Origin: Flaveria trinervia
Taxonomy: Eukaryota > Streptophyta > Magnoliopsida > Asterales > Asteraceae
Direction: 5' to 3'
Length of the DNA: 64,000 nt
NCBI GenBank assembly: GCA_025506515.1
Contig: CM046451.1
Span: 65,241,635-65,305,634 of the forward strand
The number at the start of each line of letters is the position of its first letter. Within the stretch, counting starts at the first letter, position 1. Below are positions 10,537 through 20,640 of this stretch, piece by piece. Both the position numbers and the translations under genes were made by a program. The notes below the pieces were generated by a model, which was given only the letters and a program-made list of their open reading frames with translations, was not told where the DNA came from and searched no databases.

Positions 10537-11112
10537 TGGCTTCTCTTTGAAAACTCTAAGAATAGTCTCTTCTAGTAAAAATACCCATAGACCGCTCAAA
10601 AGTTCCTGAGGAATGTTGATTACCATATAGTGTGGGATCCAAAAATGTTAGTTGAAATAATTAAACCTGAAACTATCACCAGTTTGTGTCTAAAGTCTAT
10701 GTATGGATTTAAGAGGACAAATATACTGACAATCATTGTGGCTGCAATTCTTGAAAGTTCAAATCAATGTGGGAATCTAATAGTACTAGTGTAATTTCCT
10801 AAATTTGCTAACGACTCTAGATGAAAACCAAGAATTGAGCATCAAAAGGTTTTGATAACAAGTCCGAAATGATTTGACTTGCCTCTATGATTCCAAAATT
10901 AAATTGGTCCAGGTGTGGTCAAACTAAATTGAAGCTGCCTATTCTGGAACCAAATCCAGTAGATGTCTATCTTAGGATTTATCTCTCACAAAAAGTCAAA
11001 AACAAGTTTTATTTTTGTATTTAGTTTAAGTTTCCAGTTAGTTAGTCACTTTAGTTTGTTTGTTCGTCAAACTATATCATGAAAATCAGTATGGGGTTAA
11101 CTCACCTAAAAG

Positions 11113-11247
11113 GGTCATGTCTGAGATGGCCACTTGTGTTTTCAAAGTTTAAAAGGGTCACCTCTGAGGTGACTAAATTGTTTAAAAGGATCACGTCTGA
11201 GGTGATCAAAAGGTTTTCAAGTTAAAATGATCATCTCTGAGATGATC
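11113..11247 (+). repeat. Four spaced hairpin units with compensatory changes
   Basis: Units at 11113-11131, 11157-11173, 11189-11207 and 11229-11247. Unit 4, GATCATCTC-T-GAGATGATC, and unit 2, GTCACCTC-T-GAGGTGAC, are perfect inverted repeats around a single T. Units 3 and 1 have one and two mismatches. Several differences between units are matched on the other arm. Confidence 0.85.
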
Positions 11248-11309
11248 AAATGCTCATAATGTTAATTTCAACAGGTAAAAAGGGTTTAAGTGCTAAATGT
11301 TCATAAGTG

Positions 11310-12260
11310 TAACCCATTCGCACGACTGGATCATAAGTATGGACCAACCATGCGAATGGATCCCATTCGCACGACTCTACAAGAGATAGCGCCATTTACC
11401 CGAATGGCTTATCAGAATGATCGATTCGACCGAATGAAATGGTGCGAATGAGTCAGTCGACCGATTGAGACTCAGTCGGTTAACTGAAGGTGCGAATGAA
11501 AGGGCACGAATGAGTCAGTCGATCGACTGAGACTCAGTCGGCCAACTGAATGCGACTGACTGGCCACTCGCACGACTGAGCCTCAGTTGCCCGAATGAAC
11601 TGAGCAAATGAAGCCAGTCAGCCGATTGAACTCAGCTTCAGTACATAAAGGGCCATAGTCGATCGCATTCCACTCATCACCCTCAATCGCTCCTAAATCG
11701 CACCAAGTACCGTTACTTTGCCGAAATTCCTCTAGACCTTGTTTTTACATCTTTATTGATCTTCTGACGTGGGTTGACGGTTATACAGGTATATTGTATT
11801 GAAATCTTACCGAAATCAAAAGACATTGAACCGTAATTTGTGATATTCGGGTGAAACAAGAACCGGACTGTAAATGACCTAATAACCAACATAAACTAAG
11901 CAAAATGTTAAAATTAAGTTTAATAGGTTATTAGTGACAAGATGGCGAGTCTAATGGACCATTAAACCATGTTAAATTACTTGATTTGGTCAAGCTTCAA
12001 ACCACAGGCGACTGAACAGTGGGACAAGCGACTGGTCGACCGGATGAACTCCAATCGCACGATTGAATCTTGCGATTGGGTCAATCAGCCGAATGCATCA
12101 TGCGAATGAACTCAGTCGGCCGACTGAACCAATCGCAGACTCATCCAACAGATTGAACTAAGTCGCATGTCTCATTCACCCGAATGAGCTCAGTCGCATG
12201 AAAGGACAACCGAGTGTCTTCAGTCGCATGATTCATCCGCACGAATAAATCAGATTGAAT
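11310..12260 (+). repeat. Array of short imperfect palindromes (CAGTCG/CGACTG words)
   Basis: Dozens of degenerate words of the form TCAGTCG-NN-CGACTGA and TCATTCG-NN-CGAATGA. Perfect 16-bp palindromes are TCAGTCGATCGACTGA (11515-11530) and TCAGTCGGCCGACTGA (12112-12127). The spacing is irregular, so this is not a simple tandem repeat. Similar arrays are in the U3 side of family B LTRs (about 16010-16215, 56205-56410, 61800-62010) and in the B2 leader. Confidence 0.8.
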
Positions 12261-12302
12261 TTAAACTATACACCTTGAACTGAATTTTGAATGTATGACT
12301 TT

Positions 12303-12330
12303 CTAATGGTTTTGTGTCTTTTTGTTTCAG
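12303..12330 (+). promoter_or_regulatory. Candidate 3' splice site before B1 ORF3
   Basis: CTAAT (12303-12307), then a T-rich run ending TTTGTTTCAG at 12330, and the ORF3 ATG only four bases later (12335). This is a textbook plant acceptor and suggests ORF3 is translated from a spliced subgenomic RNA. No convincing partner donor is visible in the retained B1 sequence. Confidence 0.6.
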
Positions 12331-12334
12331 GTCA

Positions 12335-14393
12335 ATGGCTGATAGATGGTCCATCAATCCAAAGCACAATATATGTGCTCATTTGGACCATACGACTCAG
12401 AACGGGGCCGAGTTTACAGAGATCATTGTGTTCCTTCGACGTTCTCGGATACGTAAAGCCATATCTACACCGTGTACTCCTTACAGGTCGTTACATCAGG
12501 CTTTCTGGTAAAATGCCTTCGTAGATCGTTCACGTGAGCCTTACAGCATACGGAGCTCCATTCATGGTCATGATATTGAGATTACAGCAGCTGGCATCCA
12601 GAGAGTACTTGATTTTGGGGATGATACTGATCGCCCCACTAGACTACATCCATTTACAGTTAGAGGTTGCTTTCTCAGGATTAAGTATGCTGGGGACATC
12701 AACTCAGGTGTGCTCAACAAGAGCAACCTGTGTCCCCAGTATAAGTACTTGGCGCATGTGATCCTGAAGTGTATTGCTTCTCGGAGAGGTGGGTTTGATG
12801 ACCTGTCAGACCAGATTCAGAATGCCTATGTGGCACTGGTGCTGAACCACCCCTTCAGCTTCTCGAGAATGATCTTCTCATATCTGGTGGAGAATCCGGA
12901 GGCCAAGGGGAAGGAGGGTTTTTGTATGTACCCCAAATTCTTGCAGCTGATCTTCAATGAGAAGTTGCCATCCTTACCAAAGGAGCGCCACGATGCGGTG
13001 ACATTAGAGATCATGGATGATATGACCCTGGGTCATATGAGAGTTTACCGGGGTAAGCAGGTTAAGCCCCAGGTAAAGAGGTTGATCGGCCATCTAGCCA
13101 ATGAGAGATATGTGGTGCCAGGTATACGCAAGTGGCATCATGATGACAGCGATTTAGACGATTAGAGGATATTGCTCCCAGAGCATGATTCAGACGATGA
13201 TGACAGTGGGGATGCTGGGGATGATATGCCTATTCCACCGAGGGGCACAGCTTCAGATGTTATACCTCCAGTATCTGCCCCAACAGGCGACGTAGTTGAG
13301 TCAGCGGGTTTCCACCAGGACTTCATACCAGGTGAGGAGGAAGAAGAGTCGGATGAGGAGCCCTTGACGAGGACTGTGGGAAGCAAGGTTGTTCCCACAG
13401 AGTATGGACTTCGGGCGGTTGGTGAACGCCCCAGGGATTCGGGAGAGATTAATGCAGATCCTAGCTATGCCCCTGAGTCAGCTAGCCGTGTTCTAGGGGG
13501 AGCATCCACCTCGACTGGATCAAGGAAGAAAAGGATGGATTAGCCCCACGGCCAGAAGAAGAATAAGAGAAGACTCACCTTCGTCACCACCACAACCACT
13601 ACATCTACCACCACCACTACCACTTCTACAGCCACACCATCCACCACCACAGCCACCACAGCTACCACTACTACCACCACACCTCCCACCACTATACATA
13701 TGCCAACCACCACCATATCTTTCACTCCTACATCACCTCCACTATCTCACAAACCCAATCCCATCTTCACCACAGCCACCACCACCACCACTAGCCACCA
13801 AGCAGGACCCTCATCCCATCCCGCACATATATATGGATCTCCTCTACCTCCATTTGGGGTAGAGGAACAACTTTCTGCGCTGAACCGGATGGTGATGCAT
13901 TTATTAGCTGCTGATGAGGAGAAGACGGCGCAGATCCGTCATCTGACAGATTTTACTGCAGCGCAGTCTCAGCAGATCTCGGAGCAGGCTCGGTTGATAG
14001 ATGAGCAGGCCCAACAAATGGCTGCTCAGAGCCAAGAGATCGCCCAACTCCAAGAGCACAGTGTCATATCTACTAAGAAGATTGAGGAGTTGGAGGAGGC
14101 TAAGAAGACCATCATGCTCAAGCTTAAGGGATCAAAAGACGAGACACTAAAGATTAAATAGGGAGACAAAGATGATGAGGATGATGATGAGGATGATGAT
14201 GATGAGACTGAGGATGATGAGGGGATTGAGGACGAGAGGACAGAGGAGAGGAATGAGGATGATGATGATGAAGGAGGAGATGCAGCTGCATTTGCCTCAG
14301 CTCAGGGTCAAGATATAAGATCAAAAAGAAATCAAGACCAACAAGCTTCCTCTTCTGCCTCACCTACTACTGATCCAGTGATTCAAGATAAAA
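12335..14393 (+). pseudogene. B1 ORF3 exon 1: N-terminal domain, T-rich and coiled-coil region
   Basis: A protein of unknown function downstream of pol. A single frame of 686 codons has no frameshift and only four nonsense codons (TAA 12509, TAG 13163, 13541, 14159). Order: globular N-terminal domain (12335-13100, FTEIIVFLRRSRIRKAI to MYPKFLQLIF) with the same layout as family A ORF3; acidic Pro/Ser linker; basic SRKKRMD and KKNKRR clusters near 13520-13575; a threonine run coded by ACC repeats (13577-13700); a Gln/Glu-rich coiled coil (about 13850-14150); and an Asp/Glu tract. I see no signal peptide or membrane helix. The start is the first ATG after a splice-acceptor-like site. Confidence 0.8.
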
Positions 14394-14537
14394 GTAATGA
14401 TTAGATGATCATGTATTTGATAGCTTTTGTACTTGAATCATGTATTAAACTTATGTATTTGATGTTTATATTAAGATTAATGTATCTCTATCTTGATTAT
14501 TAACTAATGTTTGTTGTGTTGAATGTTTTAAATCAAG
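14394..14537 (+). other. B1 ORF3 intron (144 bp)
   Basis: GTAATG...CAAG bounds an AT- and T-rich segment with in-frame stops. A CTAAT lies about 33 bases before the 3' end. It is phase 1: exon 1 ends ...VIQDK plus one base, and exon 2 resumes DPDFQRDEYD in frame. The B4 copy has an intron of the same length at the same codon. RNA evidence would be decisive. Confidence 0.75.
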
Positions 14538-15740
14538 CAGATCCTGATTTCCAAAGAGATGAATACGATATTGCTCCCCTCCAACAGATCAAGACTCAAC
14601 TGACATGATTCTTGATCTGCAGGGTATTGTCAGGAGATCGGTTATGTATACTCCTGAGGAAGGAGAAATCATTCATAATCTTACTAACGAGCAATTAGCT
14701 GAGATCTTCAAGTTAAATCCTGATGAGATTGTGAAGGATGCTCCAACGTGCGACTAGACAAGTGACAAGGAGCTCAACGACGTTGATGAAATAGAGATAG
14801 AAGATGTCACTGCAGAGCACTACCCTCAGTATGCCGACAATGAGGGAGATATGGTCGCCAATCTGGGTGAATCCCTTGTCAGTGATACGTTTCAGGTGTT
14901 AGACAAAATGGAGCAGGAGTCAGAGAAGACAGAGGGAACGGCACAAGCCTCAAATGATGATGTTGATATCCGAAAAGCTGAGTGGGCTGCCTGTTTTGAA
15001 GAAGTTAGAGCCCAACGCGCTGCACCTAAACAGGACGGCTACACCAAACTCTACAGAGTCAAGAAACATCATAATGTGTCAGGTAGGATTATAGCATGGG
15101 CATATTTTGAGGACCTTAACATCTATGCAGTTAAGAGGGAGAAGGGCATAGAGTACTTTAGATTTCCACACGATCTAAAGACTCTACTAGGTTTTGAGCT
15201 CCACCAGCTGGCCAAACTGAAGCTGTTGTATGCTGACCGGAGAAAGATGTCAGGCTGGTTTGAGGCTGCCCTAAGGAAGGAGTACCACACCAGGTGGGTT
15301 AACTTCAGACCCCAACAACCTACAAGGTACATCAGAAGGTCTGAAGTTGATGCCATTACTGGAAAGCCGAAGATAGTGTTGAAGTGGAGTCCTCCGTGCA
15401 CGATGTCAAGAATCCCGCTCAGGGAAATGCCACCGGACTTCACTCCACATTTAAGTGGTGGTACTACGATTGGAGGACAGGAGAAGCGGTCATAGTCCTA
15501 AACAAATAGGGCCAAATGGATACTATCAGGTTATTTGACCCAATGTGGCTTACCAACTTGTCAGCTAATGATGTCTACACTCTATACAAGTGGCCACTAT
15601 TCTATGATACACAGGATATAGTACAAGCCCTCCAGTTCTAGAATGTCATAAGACTCTATTTTGCATTTGGGATTCATGCAGGAGTCACAAAAGAGGATAA
15701 GTACAAGAAGTATGAGGAGGTAATGAAAAAAAAGACATTA
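14538..15740 (+). pseudogene. B1 ORF3 exon 2: C-terminal domain with two W-x-Y/F modules
   Basis: The continuation of ORF3 after the small intron. It opens DPDFQRDEYDIAPLQQIKTQ, then a one-base deletion near 14605 (absent in B4) shifts the frame, a TAG lies at 14755, and a second one-base deletion lies near 15455. Two related modules are visible. The first begins IIAWAYFEDLNIYAVKREKG (about 15088) and the second WWYYDWRTGEAVIVLN (about 15459). Each is a W-x-Y/F start, a short beta-like stretch, and then a helix with D-L or D-V-x-x-L. Families A and C have the same pair. The function is unknown. The end is approximate because of late frame loss. Confidence 0.72.
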
Positions 15741-15755
15741 GAGAGATCTAGGACC

Positions 15756-15764
15756 AAGGGGGAG
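15756..15764 (+). promoter_or_regulatory. B1 polypurine tract
   Basis: AAGGGGGAG immediately before the 3' LTR (TGTTGATAC). It is the plus-strand primer site and fixes the LTR start. Confidence 0.9.
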
Positions 15765-15766
15765 TT

Positions 15767-16499
15767 TGTTGATACATGTATGTCCCTAGATCATGATATG
15801 AATGTAATAGATCTTGTTTGTCTGATTCTGATGTAATGTTTGGAATGATTAATAAAATGATATTGGTTGTTTGTTATTTATAATGTTTAATATTTCATTA
15901 ATGAGTCGATGTTGAATTGGTTAATTAGGTTTGTGGTTGTTTGAATTGTTACACATAATGGTATATTAATTAATACATTCATACTTAACAAAATGAAGTT
16001 CTCATGCGAATGGCCCATGCAAATGGACCATACACATGAATAACTTCATACGAATGACTCAGTCACAGGACTGAACCAGGAGACTGGATCATTCGTATGA
16101 TTATAACATAAGATTGGCTCAGTCGCACGACTGAACACTCAGTCGTGCGGATGAATCAACCGCATGGTTCAATCGCACGACTGAACCATACTAATGGTTC
16201 AGTCGCACGAATGAACAATACCAACCTATAAATACAACCTAATTCGTGGAAAAACTAGGGTATTCATTCTATTTCGAATCCAGATGTACCCTAGCCGTCC
16301 AGAAGCCTCCAAGTTGATACTCCAAGTTCATAGAACGCTGTAGATCGATTCCTAATTGATTCTTAACATTTGACTCAATACTTTATTGATTCTACGTGTG
16401 TTCTCACTGATTGGATCGCCAATCAAATATGATTCCGCACTATTTGGTTTGGTCTACACGTTAATCATACGGTATTTCGTTCAATACCAGGTCCTAACA
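15767..16499 (+). repeat. B1 3' LTR (family B)
   Basis: A 733-bp LTR, TGTTGATACA...TCCTAACA, bounded by the polypurine tract and by A1 gag. It matches the B2 5' LTR in length and ends. The U3 side holds CAGTCGCACGACTGA-type words. TATAAATA at 16227-16234 is the likely promoter. Its right edge abuts family A gag mid-codon, so B1 inserted into A1. The left target copy is lost with the B1 5' end. Confidence 0.92.
16227..16234 (+). promoter_or_regulatory. B1 3' LTR TATA box
   Basis: TATAAATA in the LTR, in the same context as 56423-56430 in B2. Here it would drive transcription out of the 3' LTR into A1. Confidence 0.55.
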
Positions 16500-17755
16500 A
16501 TACCTAGCACCCCTTCTGCTACTGGTGCTGGTATGATCCCCAAAGATGTGGCTAACTACTCTGATGAAGATAGGAAGAGAGTAGAGATAGACAGAAAAGC
16601 CATGACAGCCCTTCAAACTGCCCTTCCAAACTCTGTATACAAAGGTTTCAAGAAGTGCAAAACAGCCAAGCAGCTGTGGGATGAACTGAAACTGATGTAT
16701 GAGGGTTCTTCTCAAGCCAAGGAGAACAAGAAGGATCTCTTGAAGTAGCAGTTTGAAAACTTCACCTTCAAAACAGGTGAAACCATGACTCAGCAGTACT
16801 TAGGTATGTTAAGATTGTGGATACCCTAGTGGATGGAGGAGTTTCTCTTGAAAACAGAGACATTGTAAGGAAGTTCATGTCCTCACTTCCTAGGCAATGG
16901 ACACACTACTGTGTGGTAATCAAGAGAACTGAAAATCTCAAAAATCTTACTCTAACAGAGTTATATGGGATTCTCAGTGGCTACCAGATGGAGATGAACA
17001 TGCCGGGTTCATCAGGCAACTCCAACAATCAAATGGGTTCAGCTACATGTGATTGAAAGGGATAGCATAGAACCCAAACATCATCTCTTATGGTACCCTG
17101 ACAATTCACCAAAGGGTCCTTTCATCACCTTCCCAGACACACCAAGGGAGAACTACACTCAAGGAAGCCCATTCCAAGAGACAAGCTCTTCTGAAGCTTT
17201 TATGTCTTCTGATGAAAGCTATGGCAGTTCTCTTTTAAGTCTTGAAGACCTGGACTGTATTTATCCAGATGATCTGGAGTATATGGAAATAGTACAGCAG
17301 ATGGCTCTACTTAAGCTTTTGTGTCTTCTGATGAAAGTTGTGGCAACTCTCTTTTCACTCTTGAAGACTTGGGCTGTATTCATCCAGATGATCTGGAGTA
17401 TATGGAAATAGTACAACAGATGGCGCTTCTCAGTTATAGAGCCAAGAAGTTCTACAAGATGACTTGAAGGAAGTTTCCAAGCAATGCAACCAGTGGAAAG
17501 TTTGGACTGGATAAAGGCAAATTCAAGTGTTACAACTGTAACTTGATGGGCCACATTGCCAAAGAGTGTAAGGCACCTAGAACAAATGGTGGCCAAACAC
17601 AATCCAGATCAAACTACACTAACAAAGCTCTCCATAATGAGAAGTCAAAGCAGCAAGCTGCTGTTGCTGTTGAAGAAGGAGGCTTTGACTAGAGCTTTCA
17701 GGTGGAAGATGCTTCACCAAACCAAGCACTAATGGCTGATCATGATGATGCCAAG
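16500..17755 (+). pseudogene. gag: A1 gag, 5'-truncated by B1, with zinc knuckle 1
   Basis: Family A Gag from the STPSATGAGMIPK block onward. The first part of the gene and the 5' LTR are missing because B1 sits here. UBN2-type sequence (NYSDEDRKRVEIDRKAMTAL, FKKCKTAKQLWDEL) has a TAG at 16746-16748, and more frame changes follow. A 119-bp tandem duplication (17194-17431) adds another frameshift. Knuckle 1, CYNCNLMGHIAKEC (17528-17569), is intact. The frame from the knuckle runs to ...MADHDDAK at 17755 with one TGA-type break, where an AAG/GTATTA donor candidate begins. Confidence 0.85.
17194..17431 (+). repeat. 119-bp tandem duplication in A1 gag
   Basis: Unit 1 at 17194-17312 and unit 2 at 17313-17431 both cover the SSDES...SLLSLEDLDCI...QQMALL coding stretch. 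A2 has one copy (near 51300-51410). The unit is not a multiple of three, so it shifts the frame. The units have since diverged at several positions. Confidence 0.85.
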
Positions 17756-19201
17756 GTATTAGAACATCTCTGTACTCCTGAATGCATTGCTAAAGTTAAC
17801 AGGTACAGGTCCTACAACTTGGAACTGAGATCTGACCTTGAGTGCTTAAATATTTGAAAATCTGATTTTAGAAAGTCTGAAAATGATTATAAGCTGAAAA
17901 TAGAGGACATAGAGAAAACCATTTCAGTTCTAATACATGAACACACAGATTTTAGGACTCAGATTAAAGATCTCATAACCAAGTTAACTGAGTGTCAGGC
18001 TGAGCATGTGATCAGCAAAGCTAGGGCAGAAAAGAGTGTTCTTAAAGAAGAGACCTTCAAGAACATGTTATCCTCATCCCTGAACAACAAAGTGTGCTAT
18101 CAAAACAGGCAGGGACTAGGATCAAATGAAATAGCTCCTCCACACCCAATCTTGTTAGTAAGATCTCCTAGGTGTGGAACTTGTGAAGATGAGCTTCCTC
18201 TCATAGATCCCATGAGTGAAGAGGATGAAGAAGAGATAGTGAAGAATCCCTCTGCAAAGAGTGAAGAGGAGGATTCCAAGAAGGGCCACTATCCTTTTGA
18301 GGAGAAAGTGAAGACTGTGATGACCAAGTCCATAAGAAAGAACTTGATCAGAAAGAGCAAACGAAAGGCAAGGAAGGGTCAAGAGATCAAGACTACTTTT
18401 GACTCTAAGCAGAAACAAGTTTTTATCTCTACAGGGTTTAAAGTGGTAGGGACTGAAGACATCAACCAAAACTCTTCTACTAAGAGTTCTGGTTCTTGTT
18501 CAACTCATCTTAGCAGCAAGAAGAAGACTGATGTGCTGTGTACCATTACTGCATAGCCTGGACCATCAAACTCCAAGCACAGTCCTCAGCCTAAGAGGAT
18601 TGTCTCATCATCTTCAAAGATGAAGGTGGAGAAGGGATGTGACCAAAGACAGTCCTATTCCAAAAAAAAAGACTCTTGTGAAGAAGAAGATGAATTGTGT
18701 TATGTGTGAAAGTATCACTCACATTGCCAAGGATTGTCCCTTCAATCCAAAAGGTATTGTCCATATGACCAAAACAATGGCTTTAAAGAGTTCTAAGAAG
18801 GTTCAAGCTTCGGAAGGAAAACCTGTTTCCTTTGGAAGCTCCATGTCTAAGAAGAAGGGAAGTGGAAAATTACCCTCGGAAGAAAAGTTAGTCTCAGAAC
18901 AAAGGAGTTCTTTCGAAGCACTAAAGTCTGCTGCAGTGTCTGCAGAATCTTCCGAAGGATCAGTCATCAAAACTTTCGAAGTCCCAACTGCTTCCGAAGT
19001 TTTGAAGGTCAATTCCAAGACTCCAAAGGTAGTGTGGATGTCTAAGAAAGACCCAGTGACTGAGATTTCTCCATCAAAAACAGCTCAAGATCCTCTTTGT
19101 ACAACCATAGGATCTATTCCTGTTGAATTACCTTCTGTAAATGAGCCCAAGACAAGCAAGGCTTAGGTTTCCAAATGTAACTAATCATTCTCTTTGTGCA
19201 G
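17756..19201 (+). other. A1 candidate gag-pol intron (1446 bp) encoding a Gag extension
   Basis: The donor is AAG/GTATTA. The acceptor has CTAAT at 19181-19185, a C/T-rich stretch and TGTGCAG at 19201. Both exon edges are phase 0, joining MADHDDAK to GQLKTDRNVW of the protease. Retained, it codes for a helical stretch (18008-18120), a Lys/Glu-rich region and a second CX2CX4HX4C knuckle (CVMCESITHIAKDC, 18696-18737). It ends near the AxVSKCN tail, whose TAA overlaps CTAAT. CTTCGGAAG-type words cluster at 18807-19000. Frames are broken inside. The position is equivalent to 5074-6320 in B1 and 49541-50974 in A2. Confidence 0.65.
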
Positions 19202-20640
19202 GGACAGCTGAAGACAGACAGAAATGTCTGGATCATAGACAGTGGCTGTTCCAGGCACATGACAGGCAATAGGTCACTACTCCAAAACTTTGAAAGGATT
19301 GATGGAGGACCAGTTGCTTTTGGAGGAGATGAAGGTGGCTATATTTCTGGAAGGGGCAAGGTCACAAATGGTAAACTCAGCATAGAAAAGGTAAACTTTG
19401 TTAAGGAGCTTGGATACAATCTTTTGAGTGTATCTTAATTTTGTGATCAGAGTCAAAACATGCTCTTTACTGAGCATGACTGCATTGTTCTTAAGCCTGG
19501 TGTGGTCATTCCTCATGAGCATATCCTGCTTAGAGCCCCCAGGAAAGGAAACATGTACAAGATGGATTTGCAAGAATCCTCTCCCTCTGGAGAAGTTTCA
19601 TGCTTTCTGTCTAAAGCCAACAGTGATGAGTCTTTCCTATGGCATAAAAGATTGTGCCATGTAAACTTTAAGAACACGAATAAATTAATTAAGCATGATT
19701 TGGTAACTAGAATGCCAAAGAAAGAGTTTACAAGTGATGACCACTGTGTTGCATGCCTGAAAGGGAAGCAACATAAGGTATCTCACAAGCCTAAAGAAAA
19801 GAACTCCATCACTACACCCCTACACTGTTACATATGGATCTCTTTGGCCCCACCAGTGTAATGAGTTTAGGAAGGACCTCATACTGTCTAGTGATCACAC
19901 ATGAATTTACAAGATTCACTTGGGTTTTCTTCCTTAGAACTAAGGATGAAACTCCCGAGATTCTGAAGAATTTCATCTTAAAGTTTGAGAATTAGTCTGA
20001 TCACAAGGTCAAAGTCATAAGATGTGATCAAGGAACTGAATTTAAGAACCAAACCCTTGATACATTTTGTGATAAAAAGGGTATTACAAGGCAATTCAGT
20101 GCTCCCAGGACTCCTCAGAAAAATGTTGTTGCTGAGAGGAGAAACAGGACACTGATTGAAGCCGCAAGAACCATGATGTCTGACTCTAAACTGCCCATCA
20201 CCTTCTGCGCAGAGGGAGTCAACACTGCCTACTCTGTGCAGAACAGAGTTTTAGTAGTTAACACTCATGGCAAGACTCTGTATGAACTTTGGCACAAGAG
20301 GAAACCTTTCATTGGTTTTCTCAGGTCATTTGGATGTCCTTGCACCATCTTGAATACCAAAGATCAAATTGCCAAATTTGTTGAGAAATCAGATGATGGA
20401 CACTTTATTGGATACTATTCCCAAGCTAAGGCTTATAGACTGTATAATCTTAGAACTAGAATTGTTGAGGAGTCAGCCAATGTGACTTTCAATGAACACA
20501 CACCCTATGTTGTTGGTTCTGGTCCAGATTGGTTGTTTGATCTTGATTTGGTTACCAACTGTTTAACAAATCTTGTGAGAATGTTTCAGGATCTACAGCA
20601 AATTTATATACAGATGATCCTAATCCAAGATTTGAGCTAG
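19202..20640 (+). pseudogene. pol: A1 protease and integrase
   Basis: Family A Pol from the candidate exon start GQLKTDRNVW. The protease site is WIIDSGCSRHMTG. The pre-integrase finger is WHKRLCHVN...HCVACLKGKQ, with ligands present. The integrase core keeps all three acidic positions: MDLFGP, RCDQGTEF (near 20022-20045), and NVVAERRN in place of the usual NGVAERRN. A stop at 19436, a frame change near 19825 and a TAG in LKFEN*SDH break it. The C-terminus, GHFIGYYSQAKAYRLYNLRT, is standard copia. It would insert element cDNA in the nucleus if intact. Confidence 0.87.

Larger units (their letters stand above)
9723..12334 (+). other. B1 pol-ORF3 spacer, 2.6 kb, non-coding and repeat-rich
   Basis: No gene is seen. 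In order it holds an internal polypurine tract (9851-9860), a 35-bp direct repeat (10427-10536), four spaced hairpin words (11113-11247), a dense array of CAGTCG/CGACTG and CATTCG/CGAATG words (about 11310-12260), and a splice-acceptor-like end (12303-12330) just before the ORF3 ATG. The array motif recurs in the family B LTRs and in the B2 leader. Confidence 0.75.

Noticed and set aside
11310..12260. CRISPR-like array
   Set aside because: Words are short, variable and irregularly spaced, with no constant repeat-spacer pattern, in a plant retrotransposon spacer.
12291..12334. Start of ORF3 at an upstream ATG or GTG (12291 or 12314)
   Set aside because: The frame from 12291 differs from ORF3, and the GTG at 12314 lies inside the T-rich acceptor. 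The ATG at 12335 begins the sequence conserved in layout.
13540..13725. Open frame on the minus strand rich in valine
   Set aside because: It is the reverse of the ACC (threonine) repeat in B1 ORF3; low complexity, no independent support.
19168..19201. A 30-base mini-intron GTAACT...CAG at the A1 gag-pol border
   Set aside because: Too short for a plant intron, and the GTAAC is part of the branch-site word. The long intron with the donor at 17756 fits better.
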